NCBI GenBank assembly: GCA_032209605.1
Contig: JASFXZ010000014.1
Span: 8,018,912 to 8,082,911, forward strand
DNA: 64,000 nucleotides
Reading direction: 5' to 3'
Source of the DNA: Mactromeris polynyma
Lineage: Eukaryota; Mollusca; Bivalvia; Venerida; Mactridae
Shown here: piece after piece, positions 1 to 12,289 of the stretch
Numbering within the stretch: position 1 is the first letter of the stretch
Layout of the letters: every line of letters starts with the position of its first letter
Notes under the pieces: model-generated
The model's input: the letters and a program-made list of their open reading frames with translations, nothing else
Databases searched by the model: none
What the model was told of the DNA's origin: nothing
Translations under genes and position numbers: made by a program

Positions 1-32
1 ACATAGTACACGGTCAGGTTATAAAGCAAACC

Positions 33-720
33 ATTGAGAGAGGGGGAGAGAGAGAGAGAGGGGGAGAGAGAGTGGGAGAGACAGAGAGAGAGAGAGAGAG
101 GGGGGAGAGGGGGAGAGGGGGAGAGGGGGAGAGGGGGAGAGGGAGAGGGGGGAGAGAGAGGGGGGGGGAGAGAGAGGGGGAGAGACAGAGAGAGAGAGAG
201 AGAGGGGGAGAGGGGGAGAGGGGGAGAGGGGGAGAGGGGGAGAGGGGGAGAGGGGGAGAGGGGGAGAGGGGGAGAGGGGGAGAGGGGAGAGGGGGAGAGG
301 GGGAGAGGGGGAGAGGGGGAGAGGGGGAGAGGGGGAGAGGGGGAGAGGGGGAGAGAGAGGGGGAGGAGAGAGAGGGGGAGAGACAGAGAGAGAGAGAGAG
401 AGGGGGGAGAGGGGGAGAGGGGGAGAGACAGAGAGAGAGAGAGAGAGGGGGGAGAGGGGGAGAGGGGGAGAGACAGAGAGAGAGAGAGAGAGAGAGGGGG
501 AGAGGGGGAGAGGGGGAGAGGGGGAGAGGGGGAGAGGGGGGAGAGGGAGAGAGAGAGAGGGGGGAGGAGAGAGAGGGGGAGAGACAGAGAGAGAGAGAGG
601 GGGAGAGGGGGAGAGGGGGAGAGGGGGAGAGGGGGAGAGGGGGAGAGGGGGAGAGGGGGAGAGGGGGAGAGGGGAGAGGGGGAGAGGGGGAGAGGGGGAG
701 AGGGGGAGAGGGGGAGAGGG
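33..720. repeat. GA-rich simple repeat
   Basis: The stretch is almost pure G and A, built from runs such as gagaggggga and gagagagaga. It gives long Arg/Glu/Gly or Ser/Pro/Leu open frames on both strands, which are by-products of the missing stop codons and not genes. The array is cut by the assembly gap, so its true length is unknown. Confidence 0.95.
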
Positions 721-920
721 NNNNNNNNNNNNNNNNNNNNNNNNNNNNNNNNNNNNNNNNNNNNNNNNNNNNNNNNNNNNNNNNNNNNNNNNNNNNNNNN
801 NNNNNNNNNNNNNNNNNNNNNNNNNNNNNNNNNNNNNNNNNNNNNNNNNNNNNNNNNNNNNNNNNNNNNNNNNNNNNNNNNNNNNNNNNNNNNNNNNNNN
901 NNNNNNNNNNNNNNNNNNNN
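721..920. other. Assembly gap of 200 N
   Basis: Exactly 200 unknown bases follow the GA-rich array. A round-number gap directly after a simple repeat suggests an unresolved repeat and not a measured distance. Confidence 0.98.
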
Positions 921-3847
921 GCGTATTTTGCGATGTTACCTAAAACTGGTATAGTCCAATCAATAACTTTAAAAGCATTCGTCCAATCATCTTCAAATTT
1001 GGTCAGAATGTGTATTGGCATAATATCTCGGACAAGTTAGATAACCAACCGTATTGCTCTAATCACTCCAGAGTTATCGCCCTTTAATTATAGAAATTAC
1101 CTAATTTATCTTATATACTGCTTTTTACACTGATTTTTTGCACACTCTAGTGACGGGCGAATTTTGCGATGTTAACAACTGAAATTTAATGTTGAAAATG
1201 CATCGTTTGTTTATATATCTATATTTTTGATTCAGGCATTTTCAAAATCAACCAAAGGTAAAGTTAAGAAAAGTATCTTTGCCACGCCCGACACGGTAGG
1301 TGGCAAGGTTGGAGTAGGTACTTGCGGAAAATCTGGTAAACCAATGACACAATATGCACATGCAGATAAATGGAAGAAATAGAGGTTATATGAAAATCAT
1401 GAAGAAAGACGATCTTGGTGTTGGAATTGAAAGGGTACAGAACACTATTGAACGACTGATGACTGTGTTCTTGATTGAATTTATCATAATCTGTCGAGAG
1501 AATATATATCAAGATATACAGAAAGCATTGCAGTTGTTGTTGTTCCAAAATTAGTCATCTGATCATCAGGGCAATGATGTAGAATTCGCAGGAAAGGTTT
1601 ATGGAGATTACGGTGTGCTTTGAGCAAAGATATTATTGATTGGAGTTTATCTATGTCAATGATGCAGTAATATTGTAACAGTTTACAGAAACATTTTTTC
1701 ATGCTTTAATTGCTTCCTAATTATTTAACAAAAAAACGCAAATTTTTGGCCGAGCATTTTGTATGTGGCTTTTATTGCTCAACTTCTACTTTGCTATTGA
1801 CTTTCAATCTTCCCGTTGTAGTCGCAGCTTCAAGAAACATTTGTTCATGCATTTAATTGCTTCGTACGTAACAAAATGGCAACTTTATGACAGAGCATTT
1901 TGTATGTGGCATTTCTTCTTCAACTTCTAATTTACGTTTATCAAAGCCGCCTGTCATAAAAATATTTTCTTTGTTTCATATAAGTTTTATTATTTGGCTT
2001 ACTTGGCAGAATTTAAAACAATGGATTGCAACATGCTTTTAATGTTTTTCCAGGTATGGAAATTGCATATTTAGAGTCATATATTTTTGTAATGCAAAGG
2101 GAGTTTATTGTCAGCTAAATGCAAAACTGGTCTGTATCCTTTCCGGACTATCAGTTTTGATTTATATATGTTTTTGTGTAACAGTAAAACTCGCCCTCAA
2201 ATGAGTTTTGTGGTATTTGATTTTATGATGAGAACCTGTATTGTACCATTCGATCTATTTTATTGTGAAATTTTACTCGCCTGCCTATTTCATTTTTAGA
2301 CTGGTACACTCTATTTTTAGACTGGTACATTCTGTTTCCTTTTACAACGGTATTTGTCTATTTCCGTTATATCACCACAGTGGATGTACAATACTAATAT
2401 TCTGAACATATTTTAGCTTCTCCATGACAAAATCTGTATGAGTGACCAAAAATCCATATTCAGGTTTTTTACATTTTTATTTAAAACCAGAAATATTAAA
2501 ATTGGACGTCTACTTTTCTTGTTAAAGAAATACAAATATTAGGAACAAAATGCAAAGCTAAACTACAAAATGACGTTGCGTCAGAAATGCTTTACTCAAA
2601 TGTTCATCATCACTTAAAAATATGTTGTTTTTCGAATGGAAAAAAACAAATATTTCTACATTTTATTCTAAACATTAAAATTAATCAACCAAAGACTGTT
2701 CCAATCAAGAGCTTAATACCTCAATTTTTCATTGCGAAATACTCGACGTCATTTCCGCCGTCACTAATTCAGATTTTGTCGTGGAGGCATCCATTTAATG
2801 ATTTAACTTCAAGATCTGATGTTGTATTTACGGACAGACGACTAAAACTGTCATATTTGTGTAAAAATGTATTTGTATATTTTTTCACAAAATTGAACGC
2901 TCTAAACTATTTAACTGACGGGTCGAAAATTTCACAATACCTTCCGACAGAGACAAAGTAAATGATTGTGTTATTGTGCAGAATTGTTTTATGTAAAAAT
3001 GCACCATAATTTGGCATCTGTGAAATTTACTAGTACTTTGACATTCAACATTTTACTACACAGTAATCATGTATTGTATATATACTTGGATTGTGTACAT
3101 TACTCTGTAAATTTGAAATAAACACTGACTTTCATATTGTATTTATTTTACCTAGATGTACAAGAAGAATCATAAATGGGATGCAAACCTCTCTTACTCT
3201 GCATCTACACTGCCTTCCAAAAGTTTCTTCACACATGAATATTTTGGATTTCGTTACTTTTTTATGCAGAATTTCAAATAAGACATGTATGACCATGAAG
3301 TAAAATTATTCGTTCCACTTCTGTGATGGATAGTTACGAATTAACAATTTACACATCTCAGCAGCAGCATCAATCGGCCTGCATCCAAAACCAACATTTG
3401 TATGTGTAAATGATCTGACACAAAAAAAGGATAATTTGTTTCAGTACAAATTTATAAATACTTCTACAGAAAATTATTGCCGTTTCAAAAAGCATTTACA
3501 ATTTATCGCATGAGAGAAAATGCAAAAAAATCCTACCAAAATTGAATTCATCCTTGGGCAAACACCACAAGAATATTATCAATAGCAATCAAAATCACTA
3601 ATTATCAACAGTTCAAACACAATGGATTACAATCTCTTCAAAAAACTGAACAATGTGCTTCTTGTGCTGTCTATATTAATTAAGCATTTAACAAGAAATC
3701 TCTTGAAAAAAAATGGTTGGCGCAATTTGTTGAGGTTAAGATTTGTTGTGCAACAAAAAGCGTTGCTGAGATGCTACGATTGCTGGTCACTCCAGATCCA
3801 AAAAGGATTTCAGTAAATTCATCGAAATTCAGTGCATTTCGGTAAGA
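921..3847. other. AT-rich sequence without a supported gene
   Basis: No open frame here shows coding character. The longest (2587-2961, 124 codons) is AT-driven and has no recognisable domain or splice context. The string ttttgcgatgtta occurs at about 926 and again at about 1160, possibly the edges of a small insertion. I see no RNA gene. Confidence 0.5.
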
Positions 3848-3926
3848 TAACATAAGATTTGATTGGTTTACACAACACTGATATGAAAATAGCAAAACCA
3901 TGTTAGTACAGCTGCGCCGAAAAAGG
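3848..3926. repeat. Fragment of a dispersed repeat (third copy of the 28.3/38.4 kb family)
   Basis: About 80 bp, including agcaaaaccatgttagtac and a following gccgaaaaa, match one end of the repeats at 28319-28768 and 38438-38884. Only that end is present here. Confidence 0.75.
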
Positions 3927-4330
3927 GGATTCAATGAATTCAATCGAGATTTACTAACATACAGAAAATATTTTAAGTTAAAATTCACAGCAATATTAAC
4001 ATAATGGTACAAATAAAAACAATTTAATGAATTTTTTAAGCGCACGGTCTCGTGATCAGGTCTACATATACATAACATTATCTCAAACATTTGTGTCAAT
4101 CGACATCAAAGGTATGTACCTGTTATAACAGTGAAACAAAACAACCTCATTTTAAATGCGCCTTCTCTCTGGACACATTTCATCATTATAGTGGTTTTAG
4201 CAATAAATCCAGGGTCCATTTATCAAGCACACAACTATCTAAACTGGTATTTTATAGAGTGGTATTTTATAGCACAAACTTTCATAATTGAAACCAATAT
4301 TGGCTAAAAAAAAGGCAGATACAAATACCT

Positions 4331-4559
4331 CACTCAAGCGCTGCTGTACGATATCCAGCCTCTTCTCAAGGTGATGTCTTTTCAAGAACACGTCGCATGT
4401 GACGTCACCATGTACTGACAGTAAGCAATATTAAAACGAAGTGACCGTATGGAGTAAACATTGTTTGCTGCTTGCAAATAGTGACGTCACATGTTGCGTT
4501 TTCTTGAAATGGCGTCACTTACAGAAGAGGTCGTAAATCCCATAGCAGCGCTCACTTGA
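4331..4559. mobile_element. MITE-like element with imperfect terminal inverted repeats
   Basis: The left end reads actcaagcgctgctgtacga and the right end, reverse-complemented, caagtgagcgctgctatggg, so the ends are imperfect inverted repeats around an internal part containing several tgacgtcac-like palindromes. A second copy in opposite orientation lies at 15221-15456. No coding capacity is seen, so this fits a non-autonomous DNA transposon. Confidence 0.75.
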
Positions 4560-4896
4560 TCATTTATCAAATGTTTTTAGTAATGAAATATTGTCGCATA
4601 AATAAAACGTTTAAATTCATAGTACTAGATCAACGACAGTAAAACTGGGCACTGGATACACTGGCAAGCAGAGTTGTCTCCCATTATACAGCCGTAGAAC
4701 ATAGGGCGAGTCAAATCTGAAACAGTTAAACATGTATTCGTCTCTCATTTGAATCCTTGATGTTGGGTCTACATGGCATTCTCTTGAATTCAGAATGTTC
4801 GGTTTGAAGTATATTTCACACATAAGCTGTCTTGACCAAGAATTTTTATGTACGTAACACATTTCATCACAGATTTTAAACAAATTCTAGCTTGAT

Positions 4897-5051
4897 TTAT
4901 TTCTTCTTTTTTATTTTTCCTGACATTTTGGTTAATGAAACGTCCTCATCAATTTGTCCCGAGTCTCTAGCGTCAATAAACACTTTCATCTTTTCCAGTA
5001 TTTCGGAAGCCTTCAAATGTTCAGTTTTAAATATCAATTTGTGACCATCAC
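4897..5051 (-). CDS. Terminal exon of an unidentified minus-strand gene
   Basis: Read on the minus strand, a polypyrimidine tract and AG precede an open segment ending in a Lys-rich tail and TAA. The encoded tail contains DGHKLIFKTEHLKASEILEK and ends KMSGKIKKKK. The first two exon bases (GT) complete a codon begun by the upstream exon at 5840-5949, which ends with one base (A), giving Ser across the junction. I do not recognise the family. The composition (many Lys and Glu, likely helical) suggests a soluble intracellular protein. An AATAAA overlaps the stop codon and could be the poly(A) signal, which would make the 3' UTR very short. Confidence 0.6.
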
Positions 5052-5394
5052 CTGAAAAACAAATTAAATGCAGAGGTTTTTCTGTGCTCTCTACTTGCTT
5101 AGCTCCCAATAACAGCTTAGACGAATCTCATCTTGCTTGATTTATTGTTTTAAATGTACTGTTTTAATCAAGTTAAAGATGTATCTGGCTCGTCTATACC
5201 TAAAATTCTTTAATGGGCTTCATCCAGTATAGTTGTTACATTGTATAGAACATCTTTAATAAGAACCATTGCCATGTATAACCGTTTAAAACAATCTTGT
5301 TTAATCATATTACTAACAGACAAAACTAGTTAAAAACACCTGCTTGTTAAAAAAGTTCTTAATTAATTTTATGATAATACAAACGTCTTTCTCT

Positions 5395-5487
5395 CGGTAT
5401 TTTCTCAATTATCACATATTGGGAAATTACTCTAATAAGGGCTTATCAGTTTTGCCTATGAAAATGGCTGACAATTAAGAACAAGGG
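5395..5487. repeat. Single arm of a repeat also found at 36.6-36.9 kb
   Basis: Contains ttttctcaattatcacatat and aagaacaagggaggtaaat, which recur in the inverted-repeat element at 36622-36874. It lies in the intron between the two exons of the minus-strand gene. Confidence 0.7.
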
Positions 5488-5839
5488 AGGTAAATAGTGT
5501 AGATGCGGGAACTATATGTATTAATCTTGCTTGAACCTCTTAAAAATAACATCGCAATATCTCTTCCCAAAAACTCTTGATATCATGGCAATGCAAATGA
5601 AGTTGCAGTCTGGGATTTCATTTAAAGTATCGATATGTGTGCTAATGGTCAAATTTTCAACAAAATATCGTAACGCAACGGCATTATTATCTCACAGCCA
5701 AGAGTTTGCCAAATGTGTGGTAAAAATTCATGTAGACCAGTAAAATAATGGAAAATTTACATTAAACGACGGCAATATTTTCAGTACGGTAAATGCTGGT
5801 TGTATTTGACAAACTCTGGCAGCTGCAGTATATACTTAC

Positions 5840-5949
5840 TAAAGTCTATATCTATCTGTGGTTTACATCTGTCTGATCTAATGTCCATCTTTGTCTGAGC
5901 TACAGAAGATTTGACTACATTTTTTGAGTTCAAAGCTGTCACAACATTC
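5840..5949 (-). CDS. Penultimate exon of the unidentified minus-strand gene
   Basis: On the minus strand a ttctttcag acceptor is followed by 110 nt that stay open in one frame and end at a strong donor (A|gtaagtat). The frame encodes a segment starting NVVTALNSKNVVKSS and ending PQIDIDF. Its phase fits the terminal exon at 4897-5051 exactly, which is the main evidence that both belong to one gene. The first base completes a codon from a further upstream exon that I could not find between 5950 and 8 kb. Product unknown. Confidence 0.55.
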
Positions 5950-7746
5950 CTGAAAGAAGTATAAAGGTAAAACCATTAAAAACTATTTGTACAGGTTCAG
6001 CAATTTGTTAAATAATACTCTGGTAGATCTTAAAGTCACATTGATACTAATTGTAGGAAAAAACATGTAATTTCATGATGACATCATCATATGAAATGTT
6101 ATGTTAATACAGGCATTTAATTTATCCATTTAACATAGGCTAGGCATCGCTGTATTATTACTAATTGTGTTACAATGTTGACTGTTGATTGTGATGATAT
6201 TATTCAATTGATTTCTTCAAAAAGTTGTCTCGAGGTGTGATTGTATTTTCCAATTATAAAAATAATGTTCAAAATGCACTGTTATTGGTTATTTTCTTGA
6301 AAATGAGATGGGCTACACCAAATATAACAGCATAAATGGAATTTACAGGAACAATACTCATAGATTCTAAAAAAATATACAGATATCTTGAATTATAAAA
6401 AAGTTATAAAGAAATGAAGATAACTTAAGTATTCTTCGGTGCCGCGACCGAGAGCAATTATATAGCGAAAACATTCTACAAAACGGCCCATTTTGAGCGG
6501 CTTCAAACCTTCATAACATTTTTATTTTTTGAGATATCTACAAAATTCAAACAGTTATGTGAATGTCAGATTGTAGGCTTTCTGATTATAACATTAAATA
6601 TTAGATATAGTATATTTGAAAAATCAGCTGGAGTTGCTATTATTAGCTTCAAGCTGGTTTATGTAGGTCCTGTATGACCTGGACCCCTATGTCCCGAGAG
6701 CAGCTTGCTAGATCTCTCCAGAGGAAAGCCATGGAGAAGCAACCAGTCAAAAGGTTCAAGCCATGTCCTGAATGTCCTACATGGACAAGCATATTTCATG
6801 TATCATACAATTACTCTAGTCCGGTACCCCTCTAGTCTGGCGACTGGTTAACTATACGTTTATACATCATCGCGAAAACATATGACATTATGTTTTATTA
6901 CCTTATTGAAGACGTGTTCTCACAAAATGGATCAAAAGAATACTTTATTTTAGTAATAGGCCTTATATGATAATCTTTTAACATCATCACAATCTTCACT
7001 GCATCAGAAAAATACTTCGTTCGAAACGACGGTCGTACCATGTTTAGCTCACGGTCAAACGGGAACGGCTAAAAACAACACGGTACCGTAACAAACCGTA
7101 CCGCGAACATTGGGCATGTCCGTCTACAATTTATTTCGTGATCTACATCCAAACATACTTTGAACGCTGTTTCACTGGAAAATATTGATATCTAAATCAA
7201 AAGTTATAATGAAAGAAGTGTTTTTCAATTATAATAGCTTTTACCAGAACTCGTCCTGATATTTAGACATTTAACGCTGGTTGTTTCACCTTTTACATTT
7301 GCCATCCGTTAACGTTATTTCCTATTTTCCATTAATTATCAAGGGTCGCTAAAGTTGCCCCAAAATAGTCAAAAAGCACAAAGCGAAGTCCTATTTATAG
7401 GACTACGTAGCATTACAACTTGCAACCACTGAATGCTTGCATAATTCTTTTTCAGGATATTTGTAATGTTTTGTAATGGACATAAATGCGACAATCAAGA
7501 TTTTTGGAAACACTTCACTGAAAAGTTAACTTTCAATTTGGAAACTGACCTAATCCGTCAGTTTTCTTAAATGTTTGTAGAAACTTCAGCAATACTCGCC
7601 AAAATGGTAAACTTGATTTTGAATAATCTGTCGCTTGTACAGTCTAAGCTATTAACTATTGTAATTTGATGTACAACTATAGATTGATTTCAATAAAAAG
7701 TACTCAGATTTTCTTACCAATTTCTGCATCATTTGTTCACAAAAGA
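5950..7746. other. Mostly non-genic; one short coding-like open frame
   Basis: Apart from the small open frame at 6647-6835, this stretch is AT-rich and I see no splice-bounded frame, RNA gene or array. The missing upstream exons of the 4897-5949 gene may lie here or beyond the repeats, but I could not identify them. Confidence 0.45.
6647..6835 (+). CDS. Short coding-like open frame, possible exon or transposon fragment
   Basis: Sixty-two codons are open between two stops. The stretch differs from its surroundings by higher GC and by a plausible protein composition: basic and polar (SLQRKAMEKQPVKRFK) followed by a CPEC pair, with another Cys pair (CRSC) near the start, suggesting a possible zinc-binding fragment. 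No ATG or convincing splice sites define it, and it could equally be a relic of a mobile element. No family is recognised. Confidence 0.25.
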   Translation, partial: LQAGLCRSCMTWTPMSREQLARSLQRKAMEKQPVKRFKPCPECPTWTSIFHVSYNYSSPVPL

Positions 7747-8012
7747 GCCGCGGCCGTGGTCCAGTGGTTAGTGCGCTGGACTTGTGACCCGGCGATCCGG
7801 GTTCGATTCCCGGTCGCGGCAGGTCATACCCTTACATGAAAATTTGACAAAAATGTCGATTTTCCTCCACATGTGGAGAAGTTGCCGGCTCCTTGTGGAA
7901 GGGTAAGTTAGTACTGGTTAGAATTCAGTCTAGGAAAAACTGGTAAGGTGAACCGGCCACCGATGTAACTGAAATATCGTTGAGAAACGGCGTTAAACCC
8001 GATGAAACAAAC
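7747..8012 (+). mobile_element. Full-length tRNA-headed SINE, plus orientation
   Basis: The first 74 bases fold like a tRNA: acceptor arms gccgcgg and tcgcggc, A box tggtccagtggtta, and B box gggttcgattcccgg. A body follows with catgtggagaagttgccggc and then a 3' part with gagaaacggcgttaaaccc. The apparent anticodon stem has a mismatch, so this is a SINE head and not a working tRNA gene. Body and tail resemble the V-SINE-type family described from molluscs (RUDI); that family assignment is from memory and should be tested. Other copies lie at 24640, 27441, 38931 and in the exon array. Confidence 0.85.
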
Positions 8013-8370
8013 ATTGTTCACAAAATATTTAAAACATTCCAGTCATGACATTAGGTGTAGTTGCCATATATGTAGTAGACGGTGCACCCATGTTGCTTAT
8101 TTTTTTTTACTGTTAAATATTCAATTAGTCTTCAAATAGTCACAGTTCCCGGAAGGCTGTAAATCACTGTATGGTTATTATTTTATTAGTTCCCCATTCC
8201 CCGTGTGCAGTTCTTTCACTTGATGTAATATTCATGCTCTAAATTCCCCCTTTCAGCCTATTTAAGTGCCGACTTTCTAAAAATGGCTTGTTCTGTAACA
8301 TATTCCATCCATTAAATAAGTATTTTCCCTTGGCGTCCCCCTAAATTTCCTTAGTTGTTCTAATATGGTC

Positions 8371-11340
8371 AGCCAGACCATTCCTTGCACCCCTATTCCC
8401 ATACATGTTTACCCTTGCACCCATATTCCCATACATGTTTACCCTTGCACCCATATTCCCATACATGTTTACCTTTGCACCCACATTCCCAAACATGTTT
8501 ACCTTTGCACCCACATTCCCATACATGTTTACCCTTGCACCTACATTCCCATACATGTTTACCTTTGCACCTATATTCCCATACATGTTTACCCTTGCAC
8601 CTATATTCCCATACATGTTTACCCTTGCCCCTATATTCCCATACATGTTTACCCTTGCACCCCTATTCCCAAACATGTTTACCCTTGCACCTATATTCCC
8701 ATACATGTTTACCCTTGCACCTATATTCCCAAACATGTTTACCCTTGCACCTATATTCCCAAACATGTTTACCCAGGTTGCACCTCCCTCAGTGCCTTAT
8801 GTTTTGTAGAAGTTTCTTGGGGGTATGTGTGGGGAGGCTGCATGATTGTCTTGTGTATACGGTGTTCCCTGGAACAATTTAATCTCTCTCGTCTTTCAAC
8901 CATTCTCTCTTAAACCAACTTCAAGTCTAGTCTTGAATAATGCATAATAAGTATATTCCCAAACATGTTTACCCTTGCACCTATATTCCCAAACATGTTT
9001 ACCCTTGCACCTATATTCCCAAACATGTTTACCAAGGTTGCACCTCCCTCAGTGCCTTATGTTTTGTAGAAGTTTCTTGGGGGTATGTGTGGGGAGGCTG
9101 CATGATTGTCTTGTGTATACGGTGTTCCCTGGAACAATTTAATCTCTCTTGTCTTTCAACCATTCTCTCTTAAACCAACTTCAAGTCTAGTCTTGAATAA
9201 TGCATAATAAGTATATTCCCAAACATGTTTACCCTTGCACCTATATTCCCAAACATGTTTACCCAGGTTGCACCTCCCTCAGTGCCTTATGTTTTGTAGA
9301 AGTTTCTTGGGGGTATGTGTGGGGAGGCTGCATGATTGTCTTGTGTATACGGTGTTCCCTGGAACAATTTAATCTCTCTTGTCTTTCAACCATTCTCTCT
9401 TAAACCAACTTCAAGTCTAGTCTTGAATAATGCATAATAAGTATATTCCCATACATGTTTACCCTTGCACCTATATTCCCATACATGTTTACCCTTGCAC
9501 CTATATTCCCATACATGTTTACCCTTGCACCTATATTCCCATACATGTTTACCCTTGCACCTCTATTCCCATACATGTTTACACTTGCACCCCTATTCCC
9601 ACACATGTTTACCCTTGCTCCCATATTCCCATACATGTTTACCCTTGCTCCCATATTCCCATACATGTTTACCCTTGCACCTATATTCCCATACATGTTT
9701 ACCCTTGCACCTATATTCCCAAACATGTTTACCCTTGCACCTATATTCCCAAACATGTTTACCCAGGTTGCACCTCCCTCAGTGCCTTATGTTTTGTAGA
9801 AGTTTCTTGGGGGTATGTGTGGGGAGGCTGCATGATTGTCTTGTGTATACGGTGTTCCCTGGAACAATTTAATCTCTCTTGTCTTTCAACCATTCTCTCT
9901 TAAACCAACTTCAAGTCTAGTCTTGAATAATGCATAATAAGTATATTCCCATACATGTTTACCCTTGCATCTATATTCCCATACATGTTTACCCTTGCAC
10001 CTATATTCCCATACATGTTTACCCTTGCACCTATATTCCCATACATGTTTACACTTGCACCTATATTCCCATACATGTTTACACTTGCACCCCTATTCCC
10101 ACACATGTTTACCCTTGCTCCCATATTCCCATACATGTTTACACTTGCACCTATATTCCCATACATGTTTACACTTGCTCCCATATTCCCATACATGTTT
10201 ACACTTGCACCTATATTCCCATACATGTTTACCCTTGCTCCCATATTCCCATACATGTTTACACTTGCACCTATATTCCCACACATGTTTACACTTGCTC
10301 CCATATTCCCATACATGTTTACACTTGCACCTATATTCCCACACATGTTTACCCTTGCTCCCATATTCCCATACATGTTTACACTTGCACCTATATTCCC
10401 ATACATGTTTACACTTGCACCCCTATTCCCACACATGTTTACACTTGCACCCATATTCCCACACATGTTTACCCTTGCACCTATATTCCCATACATGTTT
10501 ACCCTTGCACCTCTATTCCCATACATGTTTACACTTGCACCCCTATTCCCACACATGTTTACCCTTGCTCCCATATTAGCATACATGTTTAGCCTTGCTC
10601 CCATATTCCCATACATGTTTACCCTTGCACCCATATTCCCATACATGTTTACCCTTGCACCTATATTCCCATACATGTTTACCCTTGCACCTATATTCCC
10701 AAACATGTTTACCCTTGCACCTATATTCCCAAACATGTTTACCCTTGCACCTATATTCCCAAACATGTTTACCCTTGCACCTATATTCCCATACATGTTT
10801 ACCCTTGCACCTCTATTCCCATACATGTTTACACTTGCACCCCTATTCCCACACATGTTTACCCTTGCTCCCATATTAGCATACATGTTTACCTTTGCAC
10901 CCATATTCCCACACATATTTACCCTTGCACCTATATTCCCATACATGTTTACACTTGCACCCCTATTCCCACACATGTTTACACTTGCACCCCTATTCCC
11001 ACACATGTTTACCCTTGCTCCCATATTAGCATACATGTTTACCCTTGCACCCATATTCCCACACATATTTACCCTTGCACCTATATTCCCATACATGTTT
11101 ACCCTTGCACCTATATTCCCAAACATGTTTACCCTTGCACCTATATTCCCAAACATGTTTACCCAGGTTGCACCCCCCTCAGTGCCTTATATTTTGTAGA
11201 AGTTTCTTGGGGGTATGTGCGGGGAGGCTGCATGATTGTCTTGTGTATACGGTGTTCCTTGGAACAATTTAATCTCTCTTGTCTTACAACCATTCTCTCT
11301 TAAACCAACTTCAAGTCTAGTCTTGAATAATGCATTATAA
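8371..11340. repeat. Higher-order 30-bp minisatellite with four interspersed 180-bp spacers
   Basis: The basic unit is 30 bp (cccttgcacctatattccca plus tacatgttta). Blocks of about 13, 3, 2, 11 and 41 units are separated or followed by a near-identical spacer of about 180 bp that begins ggttgcacctccctcagtgcc and ends aataatgcataataagta, at about 8775, 9034, 9264, 9764 and 11165. Because 30 is a multiple of three, every frame without a stop gives a long repetitive ORF; these are artefacts. Spacer and unit resemble the element at 31.6 kb. Confidence 0.95.
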
Positions 11341-12072
11341 GTAAAGGATTTTATTCGTATCAATTTAATCTAGAGCGGAGAAGTTGTCAGCTGCTTGCGA
11401 AGCCACTGGGCAAGCGTACCATTAATAAATACTTTCAAGAAAACCACTTATAGGTCAACAGACAGCTGTTTATTAAGTAAAACATTGCTGAAAATTGTGT
11501 TAAACCAAAAAATAACCGGACAAAAAAGGTTAAGATGTATTTAATCATACGATGTGTTACTGACTGATATAAACTTTACATTGCAGCTTGTAACATCAAT
11601 ATATCTGTCATGTTAATGTACTGATTTTTTTAGTGCTGAACATACTTACTCCCCAAGTAGTTAACTGCGTCCTTCACACTTTGGGAAATAAGGTCAAATG
11701 AACAGCATCTGAAATGTAGCATGGATACTATGGCCTTGGGCTTAAGCCTCAGGCCAATAAACGAGTCACAGCACCAAGCCCTTGGTATAATCACAACAAG
11801 GTAATGTGGCATTTTGACATTTTTAATTCAAACAACTTAACAAAGGTAACAAGTTGATCACAGAGTGATTTAACAATAAAATAATTAACATATGAAGTAA
11901 GTATAACTTCTTTTATATATTCAACAATCTACATAACAATAATACTTTTCACCCAACAAAACGTGAAAATACGAAACAACAAATAGACTCATAATTTGAA
12001 CACTAAGTACAAGTTAATTCAAATATAAATTGAAGCCATCACTAAAAGTGAATGATATAATTATATGATTTA
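11341..12072. other. AT-rich, no gene seen
   Basis: No coding-like frame, array or RNA gene is visible between the 30-bp array and the inverted repeat at 12137. Confidence 0.5.
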
Positions 12073-12136
12073 CAGTAAAACCTCATTTAAGACCACCTCA
12101 ATAATAAGATCATCTCAAAATTAAGACCACAGTTTT

Positions 12137-12254
12137 GAAGTCCATTTCACTTTTTTGCTCATAATTCAACCTCAATATTAAGAAGTCCTATTTTCAAGAG
12201 TACCAAAGGTGGTCTTGAGGTTGAATTATGAGCAAAAAAGTGAAAATGGACTTC
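12137..12254. repeat. Inverted repeat, 39-40 bp arms (hairpin)
   Basis: The arm at 12137-12175 (gaagtccatttcacttttttgc onward) is nearly the exact reverse complement of 12215-12254, with a loop of about 39 bases. The flanking text (ctcaataataagatca, ggtggtctt) belongs to the same dispersed family as 13318-13460 and 23241-23424. Confidence 0.85.
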
Positions 12255-12289
12255 AAACCTGTTTGAGGAAACAAATGGTCCTCAAATGT

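Noticed and set aside
14..1040. 300-codon frames across the GA repeat and the N gap
   Set aside because: They read through simple repeat and 200 unknown bases.
2587..2961. 124-codon plus-strand frame
   Set aside because: AT-driven, no family, no splice context and no neighbour that would explain it.
4617..4883. 88-codon minus-strand frame just after the 4897 stop codon
   Set aside because: It lies in what would be the 3' UTR, has no acceptor in phase with a neighbour and partly overlaps AT-rich sequence. Chance is the simplest explanation.
7747..7820. Functional tRNA gene
   Set aside because: The anticodon stem is mismatched and the tRNA-like part continues directly into a SINE body found elsewhere in the window.
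8341..11272. Long open frames on both strands (up to 418 codons) in the 30-bp array
   Set aside because: The unit is a multiple of three and lacks stops in several frames, so open frames appear on both strands at once. Decapeptide repeats without start context or splicing are not evidence of a protein.
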